A DNA stretch of 64,000 bases. Source: Ruminococcus sp. (GTDB taxonomy: Bacteria > Bacillota > Clostridia > Oscillospirales > Acutalibacteraceae). Each line of letters opens with the position of its first letter. Position 1 is the stretch's first letter. Below, piece by piece: positions 56,718-64,000 of the stretch. The stretch covers positions 1 through 64,000 of the forward strand of contig JALFTC010000014.1 in NCBI GenBank assembly GCA_022779485.1, given 5' to 3'. Both the position numbers and the translations under genes were made by a program. Below the pieces are notes generated by a model. It had not been told where the DNA came from. It did no database searches and worked only from the letters and a program-made list of their open reading frames with translations.

Positions 56718-58148
56718 ATGAAAAAGACATTTGCTATTATATCAATATGCTTAGCGTTTTTGGTGACATCTTTTTCTGTGGTGTTTGCAGTAGATAACAA
56801 TACGGAAGAAGATGTTATAGTAAAAACAGGTACTATGCCGGTGATTAGCACAAGCTTTAGCACAGAGCCGGAAAATCATAATGTTTATTATTATTTAAGA
56901 GGTGCAACTTCTACTAATAAAGCAACTACAGCAGGTGACCATTACAATACAGTTATCAAGCCGGAAATTCCTTATGAAATCGACTATATTGTAGTTACTG
57001 TAAATAACAAGGAAAGAACAGTATCTAAAAATGCAGACGGTTCCTATACTGTTGATTTAGATAATGTTGATGGTGACATTAATATTTTTGTTAGTGCTAC
57101 TTTTGAAAAAGCTCCAAATACATCTGTTGCTTATGGATGTGAAGTTAAGTATGATTTAAATAATGTTACATCATCTAATATGACAAATGATGCATGGATG
57201 AATTATAGGACAGTTATCACACCAAAGACCGGTTGTGTTATTACAAATATCAGCGCCACAATTAACGGTAAAAATGTTGGTAAGATTACAAAGAAAAACG
57301 GTACATATGAAATCTTTGTAGAGTATATTCAAGGACCGTTACTCATTAAGGCAGATGCAAAAAGTGTAAAAATTGATACACCAAAAGAATTAGAAAAGCT
57401 ATATCCTAATAGAATTTTATCGGTTGCTGATTTAGGTAAGGTTGGTAATTACAATTTATATTATCAGATTTCAGATTTTTATCAGTTCTTAAATAAGGAT
57501 ATAAGAATTGGTAACTATATGTTTAATTGTTATCAGCAAGAAGTGCCATATGATTTAGGACTATATATTGTTGGCAATGGTAAGGCATATACACTAAAAG
57601 ATGCTTATTATAAGCTGAATATTAATATGGATGCAGTATATTCATTGGTTAATAAAACTGACTTACATTATAACTTTACGGTTACTAAGGTAGCACAAGA
57701 AAAACTTTCAGCAACCAATATTTGCCTAAAGTCAGGCACAAGCAAAACCATAAAAGCTGTTGGCGGAACAGTAAAGACTTGGACAACATCAAACAAAAAT
57801 GTTGCCACAGTTAAGGACGGTAAGATAACAGCACTTAGCAAAGGAACAGCAACAGTAACTGCCACACTTACAACAGGTAAAAAGCTAAGTTGCAAGGTAA
57901 CTGTTACAACTGCACCAAGGCTCACAAAAACAACTGTAAAGGTGAAAAAGGGTGGAACTGCGACAGTAGTAATCAGCGGTAAGGTTGCAACAATAGATAA
58001 TAAGTACACAAACACAAAGATTGCGAAAATCAATTCAAAGGTAAGCACATCCACCCTTAAAATCAAAGGACTTAAAAAGGGTGAAACAACACTGAAAATC
58101 AAAGTTAACGGTGTAAAAACTCTTAATCTGAAAGTTAATGTAAAGTAA
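56718..58148 (+). CDS. secreted Ig-like (BIG2) protein
   Basis: A 476-residue exported protein with a signal peptide (cleaved after about residue 26, VVFA). Residues about 50-215 hold two copies of the gut-Clostridia LTNVTSSN-type beta domain (one with YDLNNVTSSN, PKTGCVITNISATING). Residues about 255-320 are a module with RIGNYMF and VGNGKAYTLKDAY that recurs in the next protein. From about 330 come a BIG2 domain (TWTTSNKNVATVKDGKITAL) and a second BIG2-like beta domain. No LPxTG, dockerin or membrane anchor is seen. Probably surface-associated or secreted; its ligand is unknown. Confidence 0.8.
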   Translation: MKKTFAIISICLAFLVTSFSVVFAVDNNTEEDVIVKTGTMPVISTSFSTEPENHNVYYYLRGATSTNKATTAGDHYNTVIKPEIPYEIDYIVVTVNNKERTVSKNADGSYTVDLDNVDGDINIFVSATFEKAPNTSVAYGCEVKYDLNNVTSSNMTNDAWMNYRTVITPKTGCVITNISATINGKNVGKITKKNGTYEIFVEYIQGPLLIKADAKSVKIDTPKELEKLYPNRILSVADLGKVGNYNLYYQISDFYQFLNKDIRIGNYMFNCYQQEVPYDLGLYIVGNGKAYTLKDAYYKLNINMDAVYSLVNKTDLHYNFTVTKVAQEKLSATNICLKSGTSKTIKAVGGTVKTWTTSNKNVATVKDGKITALSKGTATVTATLTTGKKLSCKVTVTTAPRLTKTTVKVKKGGTATVVISGKVATIDNKYTNTKIAKINSKVSTSTLKIKGLKKGETTLKIKVNGVKTLNLKVNVK

Positions 58149-58175
58149 AAAAATTAAAACTATGGGAGGTAAAGT

Positions 58176-60530
58176 ATGAAAAAGTTATTGTCAATTCTGC
58201 TTTCTGCATTAATATGTTTTTCCTCTTTGACAGGACTTACAGTTTTTGCAGAAGAAACCGAACCGGCAACAAAGCCGGATACACAGCCTACAACCACAGA
58301 ACAGATAACCGCCACAACTACACCAAAGTCCACAATTCCGGGCGGAGCATATGTAACCTACAACCTTACAAATGTTATTTCCTCAAATATGCAGGAAGAG
58401 GTATGGGGTTACTACGAAACAACCTTATCCCCTGTACAGGGATATAAAATTAACTACATAAGTGTTAAACAAGGCGATAAGGATATGCCTGTTATCGACA
58501 ACGGTGACGGAACATATACCTTTAAAAACGAGGGTGGTTTTACCGACAACCTGACTATTACAGTCAAGGCAAAGTCTTTCCCGATAAAGCTTTCTGTTAC
58601 TGATATGAATCTTTATGTAGGCTCATCAAGTGTAATTGATGTTATTGACGGTACTGCAATAGAGTGGAAATCCTCTGATGAAAAGGTTGCAACCGTTAAA
58701 AACGGAAAGGTAACAGCAGTGGGCAAGGGTACTGCAACAATCACCGTAACACTCAGCACATACGATTACCTTAGATGTAATGTTACAGTACTGGAATATG
58801 ACGCCCCTGAAAAACCACTCCCCAGTGAATCACAGGAATTCTGCGACGCTGTAAATCAGTATATTATTGATTGCGGTATGGAGAATTATTTTCTTTTTAA
58901 ACCGGATGCAGACGGTAACAAGGTAATGTTTACACCTGAAACCTTTAAGTCACAGGAAGTATATTTGGAAACTACCGATTTTGCAATATTTAATCTTCAC
59001 GGTGTTATGCCCCTAAGTTCTCAGGAAACAATTGGAGATTACACATTCCACTATAATGTTACTTTTGATAGCTCTAACCCCTGTGGCTTCTGCGTGTATA
59101 ATAACGGAAAGGTGTACGGAATAAAAGACGCTGTGGATAAGGGTATGACTGATGTACACACATTGGCAAGTGTAATTCCGGGCACAACAAAGGACGGTGT
59201 ACCGGTAACTGTAAACAAGAATGAAAATGCAAAGGTTAATCACCTTTATGACAGTGCGGACTGTTCTTCAAACAAGGCAACCACCTGTAAAATCGGTAGC
59301 AGATACACCACTATCTTAGAGGCAAAACCATATATGAATACCGAATATACTATAACAAATGTTGATGTTTTAATGGGCAAGGATACATTTATTGCACCGA
59401 AAAGGGTTAATGATAACAAAGTTATAATCGACATTCCTTATGTTACAGGGGACATCACAATAGGAGTTTTAACAAATACAAAACTATACCCCACTGTAGG
59501 CGAAACTCTTGGCTGTTTTGCTACAAATATGGAGAATGTTTCTTACTACCGTTGTTATTCAGACGGTATAGATGACATTCTTTTGGAAAATCAGATTTTT
59601 GAATGTGCAGTTGCTCCTTATTCATATAAAGTCGTACCTGATGAGGGTTACGAGATAGTATCTTTTACCCCAAAGACAGTATCCTTGAACCGTGACACAG
59701 GGGAATACACATTTGATGAATGTTCTTTTGAAAAAACAGATAATAATGAATATCTGGTTAAAGAATGGGGCAATGTAAAATTTGAGGGCGAAGTCAGGAA
59801 AATTGAGAGTAAGGCAAAACTTTCTGAATCAAAATTAACCCTTAAAGCCGGTGATACTAAGACTTTAAAGGTTACTGACGGCACAGCAAAAGCCTGGGCA
59901 ACCTCAAACAAAAATGTTGCAACTGTTAATAACGGAAAGGTAACAGCGGTGGGCAAAGGCACTGCAACAATCACCGCAACATTAACAACAGGGGAAAAGC
60001 TCACCTGCAAGGTAACAGTATCAGGTATGCATGCTCACCCAAGTGTAGGATATCCTACCAATATTACTGTAAATGTTGGTTCTAAAATAGGCTGGGATCC
60101 ATACTTAGGAAAATGGGCAAACTGTGTTTCATCAAATAAAAATGTAGCAACAGTTAATTCTAACAAAGTTATAAAGGGTATAAGTAAAGGCAAGGCTGTT
60201 ATTTCAATTAAAGCCAAATGTGGCTGTACAGCGAAATGTACCGTAACAGTAAAACAGCCTGTCACAAAGATAAAACTCAGTCTTACCAAAAAGACCCTTA
60301 AAGTAAAAGAAAGTTGTAAGATTAAGGCAGTGGCAACCCCCGGTAACGCAAACAACAGCCAGATTAAGTGGACAACAAGCAATAAAAAGGTTGCCTGTGT
60401 TACAAAAGAAAAAACCAAGTCAAAAGGGTGGAATTGCATTAAAGCAAAAAAGAAAGGCTCTGCTGTAATAAAAGCAAAAGCCGTTGACGGAAGTAAAACA
60501 TCTGCAATATGCAAAGTAACAGTTAAATAA
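58176..60530 (+). CDS. large secreted Ig-like (BIG2) protein
   Basis: A 784-residue exported protein. After the signal peptide (ending LTVFA, about residue 25) comes a Thr/Pro linker, an LTNVISSN-type beta domain (about 55-130), a BIG2 domain (about 135-205, KVATVKNGKVTAVGKGTATI), a module with TIGDYTF and YNNGKVYGIKDAV (about 285-320) shared with the upstream protein, two further beta domains, and three BIG2 domains to the end (NKNVATVNNGKVTAVGKGTA and relatives). GGGAGGTAAAGT precedes the ATG. It is a paralogue of the 476-residue neighbour in the same operon, likely an adhesin or cell-surface structural protein. Confidence 0.82.
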   Translation: MKKLLSILLSALICFSSLTGLTVFAEETEPATKPDTQPTTTEQITATTTPKSTIPGGAYVTYNLTNVISSNMQEEVWGYYETTLSPVQGYKINYISVKQGDKDMPVIDNGDGTYTFKNEGGFTDNLTITVKAKSFPIKLSVTDMNLYVGSSSVIDVIDGTAIEWKSSDEKVATVKNGKVTAVGKGTATITVTLSTYDYLRCNVTVLEYDAPEKPLPSESQEFCDAVNQYIIDCGMENYFLFKPDADGNKVMFTPETFKSQEVYLETTDFAIFNLHGVMPLSSQETIGDYTFHYNVTFDSSNPCGFCVYNNGKVYGIKDAVDKGMTDVHTLASVIPGTTKDGVPVTVNKNENAKVNHLYDSADCSSNKATTCKIGSRYTTILEAKPYMNTEYTITNVDVLMGKDTFIAPKRVNDNKVIIDIPYVTGDITIGVLTNTKLYPTVGETLGCFATNMENVSYYRCYSDGIDDILLENQIFECAVAPYSYKVVPDEGYEIVSFTPKTVSLNRDTGEYTFDECSFEKTDNNEYLVKEWGNVKFEGEVRKIESKAKLSESKLTLKAGDTKTLKVTDGTAKAWATSNKNVATVNNGKVTAVGKGTATITATLTTGEKLTCKVTVSGMHAHPSVGYPTNITVNVGSKIGWDPYLGKWANCVSSNKNVATVNSNKVIKGISKGKAVISIKAKCGCTAKCTVTVKQPVTKIKLSLTKKTLKVKESCKIKAVATPGNANNSQIKWTTSNKKVACVTKEKTKSKGWNCIKAKKKGSAVIKAKAVDGSKTSAICKVTVK

Positions 60531-60542
60531 AGCGGACACAAC

Positions 60543-60578
60543 AAGAGAGCCAAGGGAAACCTTGACTCTCTGTTTTTA
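60543..60578 (+). terminator. terminator of the BIG2 operon
   Basis: AGAGAG-CAAGG and CCTTG-CTCTCT pair around a GAAA loop (one mismatch), followed by GTTTTTATG. Confidence 0.8.
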
Positions 60579-60683
60579 TGTTTGGCGGTTATAAGCCTTT
60601 TGAGTTACAGATTGCCGCCCTATGATGAGCAATTTCGTCAACTTAAGAAAACAACAAAAGGAGTAGGCGTTTTAGGTTAAAGA

Positions 60684-60950
60684 TAGCCTCCACCAGAGGG
60701 GTATTCCCTTGCTAAGGGAAATGTCACGAAGTGACAAAGGGTTTGCCGTTTTCGCCAGAAAAAGGGGGACCGCTTGCGGTGGAAGGAGGGAAAAAGTGTT
60801 CTCTTTTGCTATTTTTGTCTTTAGAGGATAGTCGGGTTTATCGTTCTGACTCAAACTTTAACATCTAAAGGCATACCGAGATATATTGACTACTTTTTCA
60901 CTCCCTCAGTCGCCTTTGGCGACAGCTCCCTCATCCGAGGGAGCCTTTGT
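60684..60950. repeat. MITE-like hairpin repeat, family 1 copy 3
   Basis: A 267-bp element like those at 30130-30491 and 42383-42650, same orientation. The left arm has the TATTCCCTTGCTAAGGG and GGTTTGCCGTTTTCGCC blocks in the order of copy 1. It fills the gap between the BIG2 and aminotransferase genes. Confidence 0.75.
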
Positions 60951-60961
60951 AAGGCATAAAA

Positions 60962-60999
60962 ACAACCGTACTGCAAAATTCTATACAGTACGGTTAATT
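60962..60999 (-). terminator. terminator of the aminotransferase gene
   Basis: AACCGTACTG and CAGTACGGTT pair perfectly around 11 bases; A/T tracts flank both sides. Confidence 0.8.
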
Positions 61000-61016
61000 T
61001 GATTTAACTAAAATTT

Positions 61017-62231
61017 TTAAGCCTGCTCCTCAAGCTCCTTGTACACCTTTTTAAAGGTGTCAATTACATATTGTGCGTCATCAAAGCTCATTTTACTGTT
61101 CATTGGTAGGGTGAGCTGATTTTTGTGCATATTGTAGGCGTTTGGATAGTCAATTATGTCAAAGCCCCTTGTTTTGTAGGCTGTGAGCATTGGCAAAGGC
61201 TTGAAGTGAACATTGCAAACAACTCCGTTTTCAGCCATTTTGCTGTAAAAGCTGTTGCGGTATTCAGCTGTCTTGCCCAAAAATCTAACAAAGTACAGAT
61301 GACCTGAGGAACGGCTGTTTTCGTCGTGATGATTAAGCACCTGAATGTCCATATCCTTGAATGCCTCGTTGTACATATCAATCATCTTGTGACGCTTGTC
61401 CAGTATGTCAGGGTATCTTTCAAGCTGTGCAAGTCCCATTGCCCCTAAAACATCAGGCATATTGCATTTGTACTGCGTGTCCACAACATCATATTCCCAG
61501 GATGTGCCTTGATTTTTTGCAAAGGCATCCTTTGTCTGTCCGTGGAGGGAGAGGAGCATATACTTTTTGTAAAGGGCTTCATTGTCAATGCCCTTGTGGT
61601 TTTTCCAGGTTACTGCACCGCCCTCGGCTGTGGTCATATTCTTAACAGCGTGAAAAGAAAAGTTTGTAAAGTCGGCAACGGAGCCACAGGGCTTTCCGTT
61701 TTGCGTAGCGCCAAATGCGTGTGCACCGTCAGCCATAACAACTATCCTCTTATATGCATCCTGCAAAGGACTGTTGGGTACAAAAATATCCCTCTTGCTC
61801 CTTACAATTTCAAAGATTTTATCGTAGTCGCACATTACACCGGCAAGGTCCACAGGAATGATAACCTTTGTCTTTGGTGTGATTGCACGGGCAAGCTTAC
61901 TATAATCCATTTCATATGAATTTTCCTTGCAGTCGATAATCACAGGAGTTGCACCCACATGGTAAATTACCGATGCAGAGGCTGTGTAGGTGTAGGCAGG
62001 TACGATAACCTCGTCACCGGGTCCTACTCCCAAAATACGCAGTGTCATCTCTGCACAGGCTGTTTGAGAGTTAAGGCAAACAGCCACATCTGTGTTGCAC
62101 CACTTGGCTATTTCCTTTTCAAAAGCCTTTGTTTTTGGTCCGGTGGTAATCCATCCCGACTTTAACACCTCAACAACGGCGTCAATTTCCTTTTGTGTAA
62201 TATCGGGAGGAGAAAAAGGTATGTTTCTCAT
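61017..62231 (-). CDS. DegT/DnrJ/EryC1-type sugar aminotransferase
   Basis: A 404-residue PLP enzyme of the DegT family, which transfers an amino group to a keto sugar nucleotide. FSPPDITQKEIDAVVEVLKS and SGWITTGPKTKAFEKEIA form the N-terminus, ADGAHAFGA the PLP-phosphate/ring region and SFHAVKNMTTAEGG the lysine that binds PLP. The C-terminal domain (VVCNVHFKPLPMLTAY) is typical. It stands alone here without sugar-dehydratase or glycosyltransferase neighbours, so the sugar made (surface glycan, lipopolymer or antibiotic) cannot be read. Confidence 0.88.
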   Translation of the reverse strand: MRNIPFSPPDITQKEIDAVVEVLKSGWITTGPKTKAFEKEIAKWCNTDVAVCLNSQTACAEMTLRILGVGPGDEVIVPAYTYTASASVIYHVGATPVIIDCKENSYEMDYSKLARAITPKTKVIIPVDLAGVMCDYDKIFEIVRSKRDIFVPNSPLQDAYKRIVVMADGAHAFGATQNGKPCGSVADFTNFSFHAVKNMTTAEGGAVTWKNHKGIDNEALYKKYMLLSLHGQTKDAFAKNQGTSWEYDVVDTQYKCNMPDVLGAMGLAQLERYPDILDKRHKMIDMYNEAFKDMDIQVLNHHDENSRSSGHLYFVRFLGKTAEYRNSFYSKMAENGVVCNVHFKPLPMLTAYKTRGFDIIDYPNAYNMHKNQLTLPMNSKMSFDDAQYVIDTFKKVYKELEEQA

Positions 62232-62444
62232 AAGAATATTCCTCGCTTAACTTTTGGCTTGCCTAATAATTTATAAAAACTCAGAAATGTATATTTTTTC
62301 GCAAATATGCGTTAAACAAGCCATATCCATTAATAACCAAAATCTTACTACATTATACTACTAATATTTACAAGTGTAAAGTGTTTCATTAGTTTTATCT
62401 GATATATTAGTGTGGGTAGTGTGTGGTGTACTCCAAACTCCAAA

Positions 62445-63179
62445 CTACACCACAAACCCTCCGCTGACATTTAGGATTTGCCCTGTGATGTAGTCGGCAT
62501 CTTTGCTTGCAAGAAAGGCTACCGACTTTGCAATATCCTTTGGAGTGCCAAGCCTTTTCAGCAGAGTTTTATCCTTAAGGTCATTTAAGGTTATTTCGTC
62601 AAAAATTTTTGTCATATCCGTTTCGATTACACCGGGGCAGATGCAGTTGACGGTAATATTGCTTGGGGCAAGCTCCTTTGCCAAAGCTTTTGTAAAGCCG
62701 ATAAGACCTGCCTTTGCTGTTGAGTAGTGAACCTCACAGCTTCCTCCTGTGATGCCCCACATTGAGCCTATATTTATTATTTTGCCGTACTGACGCCCAA
62801 TCATTCCCGTAATTACACATTGTGTGCAGTTAAATGCACCGTCAAGGTGAGTGCTTAGCATTGTTTTCCACTCATATTCATCAATGGAGCGAAAATCCCT
62901 TTGGGTGCTGATTCCTGCGTTGTTAACAAGAACAGTTATTGTGCCAAGTTCACTTTGGATTTTCGTTGTCATTTCTTCAACTTCGTTTCGGTTTTTAACA
63001 TCCGCCTTGTAGGCACAGGCAGGAACAGAAAATTCCCTCATAATATTTAAAGCAAGTTCCCTTGCAGACTTTTCACTATTTACATAGTTAATTGCTACGG
63101 CATATCCCTTTTTTGCAAATTCCAAGGCGGTTTCTTTGCCGATTCCTCTTGAACCGCCTGTTATCAGTGCTGTATTCAT
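62445..63179 (-). CDS. SDR-family reductase (YmfI/FabG-like)
   Basis: A 244-residue short-chain dehydrogenase. TGGSRGIGKE (7-16) binds NADP(H), VLVNNAGIS (about 84-92) is the NNAG motif, and Ser (NIGSMWG), Tyr and Lys in YSTAKAG are the catalytic triad. The stretch SMWGITGGSCEVHYSTAKAG is characteristic of the elongation factor P 5-aminopentanone reductase (YmfI) group, which finishes the 5-aminopentanolated EF-P lysine in Firmicutes, rather than of fatty-acid FabG. That finer assignment is an inference. Monocistronic between two other minus-strand genes. Confidence 0.8.
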   Translation of the reverse strand: MNTALITGGSRGIGKETALEFAKKGYAVAINYVNSEKSARELALNIMREFSVPACAYKADVKNRNEVEEMTTKIQSELGTITVLVNNAGISTQRDFRSIDEYEWKTMLSTHLDGAFNCTQCVITGMIGRQYGKIINIGSMWGITGGSCEVHYSTAKAGLIGFTKALAKELAPSNITVNCICPGVIETDMTKIFDEITLNDLKDKTLLKRLGTPKDIAKSVAFLASKDADYITGQILNVSGGFVV

Positions 63180-63198
63180 AGTTTATCTGTGTTTCCCC

Positions 63199-63226
63199 AA
63201 AAAAGGCATTGGTTGCCCAATGCCCT
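63199..63226 (-). terminator. glnS terminator
   Basis: On the minus strand GGCATTGGG and CCAATGCC pair around CAA and are followed by TTTTTTGGGG; it lies 16 bases past the glnS stop. Confidence 0.75.
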
Positions 63227-63241
63227 TTGGTTTTTAAAAAT

Positions 63242-64000
63242 TTATTTTTTCTTTTTAAAGCCGTCCTTTAGACTTACACTTCTGTTGAATACAAGGTGGT
63301 CTTTACTGCTTGTCTTGTTGTCAACGGTGAAGTAACCAAGCCTCATAAACTGAAAATGAATGTTGCTGTTGTCCTTTATAGACGCTTCAATTTTGCAGTT
63401 TTCAAGGGTTACAAGGCTTTCGGGGTTGATGTAATCCAAGAAATTCTTGTCACCTGTGTCAGGCTCAGGGTCTGTGAACAGGTTGTCGTAAAGGTTTACG
63501 GTTGCAGGGACATAGTTGTTTGCGTCAACCCAGTGGATAGTACCCCTTACCTTTCTGTTGTCGGGGGCATTTCCGCCCTTTGTTTCAGGGTCGTACTCTG
63601 CGTAAACAGTTGTAACATTTCCCTCTTCGTCCTTTTCACAGCCTGTACAGGTTACAAGGTATGCAGACTTCAGCCTTACCTCGTTGCCGGGGTACAGCCT
63701 TTGGTACTTCTTTACGGGAACCTCCATAAAGTCGTCGCTTTCGATATAACATTCACGGGAGAATGTGATTTCCCTCTCTCCGTCCTCAGGGTGGTTAGGG
63801 TTGTTTTCCACAGTAAATGTTTCGGTTTTGCCCTCAGGATAATTGGTGATTATCAGTTTTATCGGCCTTAAAACACCCATAAGCCTTTGTGCAGAGTCGT
63901 TAAGGTCGTTCCTTAAACAATGCTCCAAAAAGTTGTATTCAACTGTGGAATTTACCTTTGCAACGCCGATTTGCTCGCAGAAATCCCTAATGGACTTGGG
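63242..64000 (-). CDS. glnS: glutaminyl-tRNA synthetase, C-terminal part
   Basis: The last 252 residues of a GlnRS that continues beyond the window. The frame is open to the edge (PKSIRDFCEQIGVAKVN, then EYNFLEHCLRNDLNDSAQR). The two beta-barrel anticodon-binding domains are complete: MGVLRPIKLIITNYPEG, YPGNEVRLKSAYLVTCTGCE, VRGTIHWVDANNYVPA and MRLGYFTVDNK at the end. The enzyme charges tRNA-Gln; having it implies that this organism does not rely only on the GatCAB amidation route. An internal ATG would give a false start; the real start is outside. Confidence 0.93.
   Translation of the reverse strand, partial: PKSIRDFCEQIGVAKVNSTVEYNFLEHCLRNDLNDSAQRLMGVLRPIKLIITNYPEGKTETFTVENNPNHPEDGEREITFSRECYIESDDFMEVPVKKYQRLYPGNEVRLKSAYLVTCTGCEKDEEGNVTTVYAEYDPETKGGNAPDNRKVRGTIHWVDANNYVPATVNLYDNLFTDPEPDTGDKNFLDYINPESLVTLENCKIEASIKDNSNIHFQFMRLGYFTVDNKTSSKDHLVFNRSVSLKDGFKKKK

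Noticed and set aside
57668..58102. 144-residue antisense frame within the BIG2 gene (similar ones at 59648-60010 and 60035-60553)
   Set aside because: The repetitive Thr/Val/Lys codons of BIG2 domains create long open antisense frames rich in Val and Phe; no ribosome sites or conserved motifs.
58600..60530. CRISPR-like direct repeats
   Set aside because: The repeated DNA encodes BIG2 protein domains; there are no short regular repeats with unique spacers anywhere in the window.

Overview
The window looks like a chromosome segment of a low-GC gut Clostridium-class Firmicute, probably of the Ruminococcus/Oscillospirales group. This is inferred from strong AGGAGG ribosome binding sites with some TTG/GTG starts, consensus sigma-A promoters, the CCA-encoding tRNA genes, an LnuA-like gene, and lipoprotein/ABC-exporter gene sets typical of that group. 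No 16S rRNA or other decisive marker is present.

Positions 1-16.8 kb hold a leftward block of prophage or phage-derived genes. From a promoter with a LexA-type operator at about 16.75 kb run small early genes, a sigma-like factor, a RecB/Cas4-like nuclease (DUF2800), a DUF2815 single-strand-binding-like protein, family A DNA polymerase, a VapE primase/helicase, a VRR-NUC nuclease, a SNF2 helicase and a DUF1492 late regulator. Behind the DUF1492 gene sits a late-type promoter with TGTC repeats spaced 10 bp apart, then HNH nuclease, P27 terminase small subunit, ParB-methyltransferase, DUF4314, an amidoligase/gamma-glutamylcyclotransferase pair and a zinc-ribbon protein. A nucleotidyltransferase of the lincosamide-resistance type, with its own promoter, follows and is cut by the window edge. 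Terminase large subunit, capsid and integrase are not in view.

Positions 16.8-24.5 kb run rightward. An attenuator-like leader with an S-box-like fold precedes an unrecognised 102-residue gene. Next come a truncated small gene abutting a DUF262 (GmrS-type) remnant, then a restriction-like set: an Eco57I-type methylase, a 1103-residue GIY-YIG/helicase/methylase-like protein, and a GIY-YIG/DUF4357 protein bracketed by 64-bp direct repeats. The set ends at a tRNA-Trp gene, the probable border with the host chromosome.

Positions 24.5-64 kb are host genes: a solitary solute-binding lipoprotein, a DUF6591 lipoprotein, an atypical Ser/Thr kinase with a divergent HTH gene, tatD and metG, a Gld-like ABC exporter operon (ATPase, permease, GldG-like, DUF4340), three further ABC exporters, mrp, prmA, a DUF2975/XRE-controlled operon, tRNA-Thr, two tandem type I toxin-antitoxin-like units, a phosphatidylethanolamine cluster (flippase-like membrane protein, pssA, psd), a PadR/DUF6120 operon, two secreted Ig-like (BIG2) proteins, a DegT-type aminotransferase, an SDR reductase and the 3' part of glnS. 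Two families of MITE-like hairpin repeats and a short palindromic repeat are scattered between these genes.
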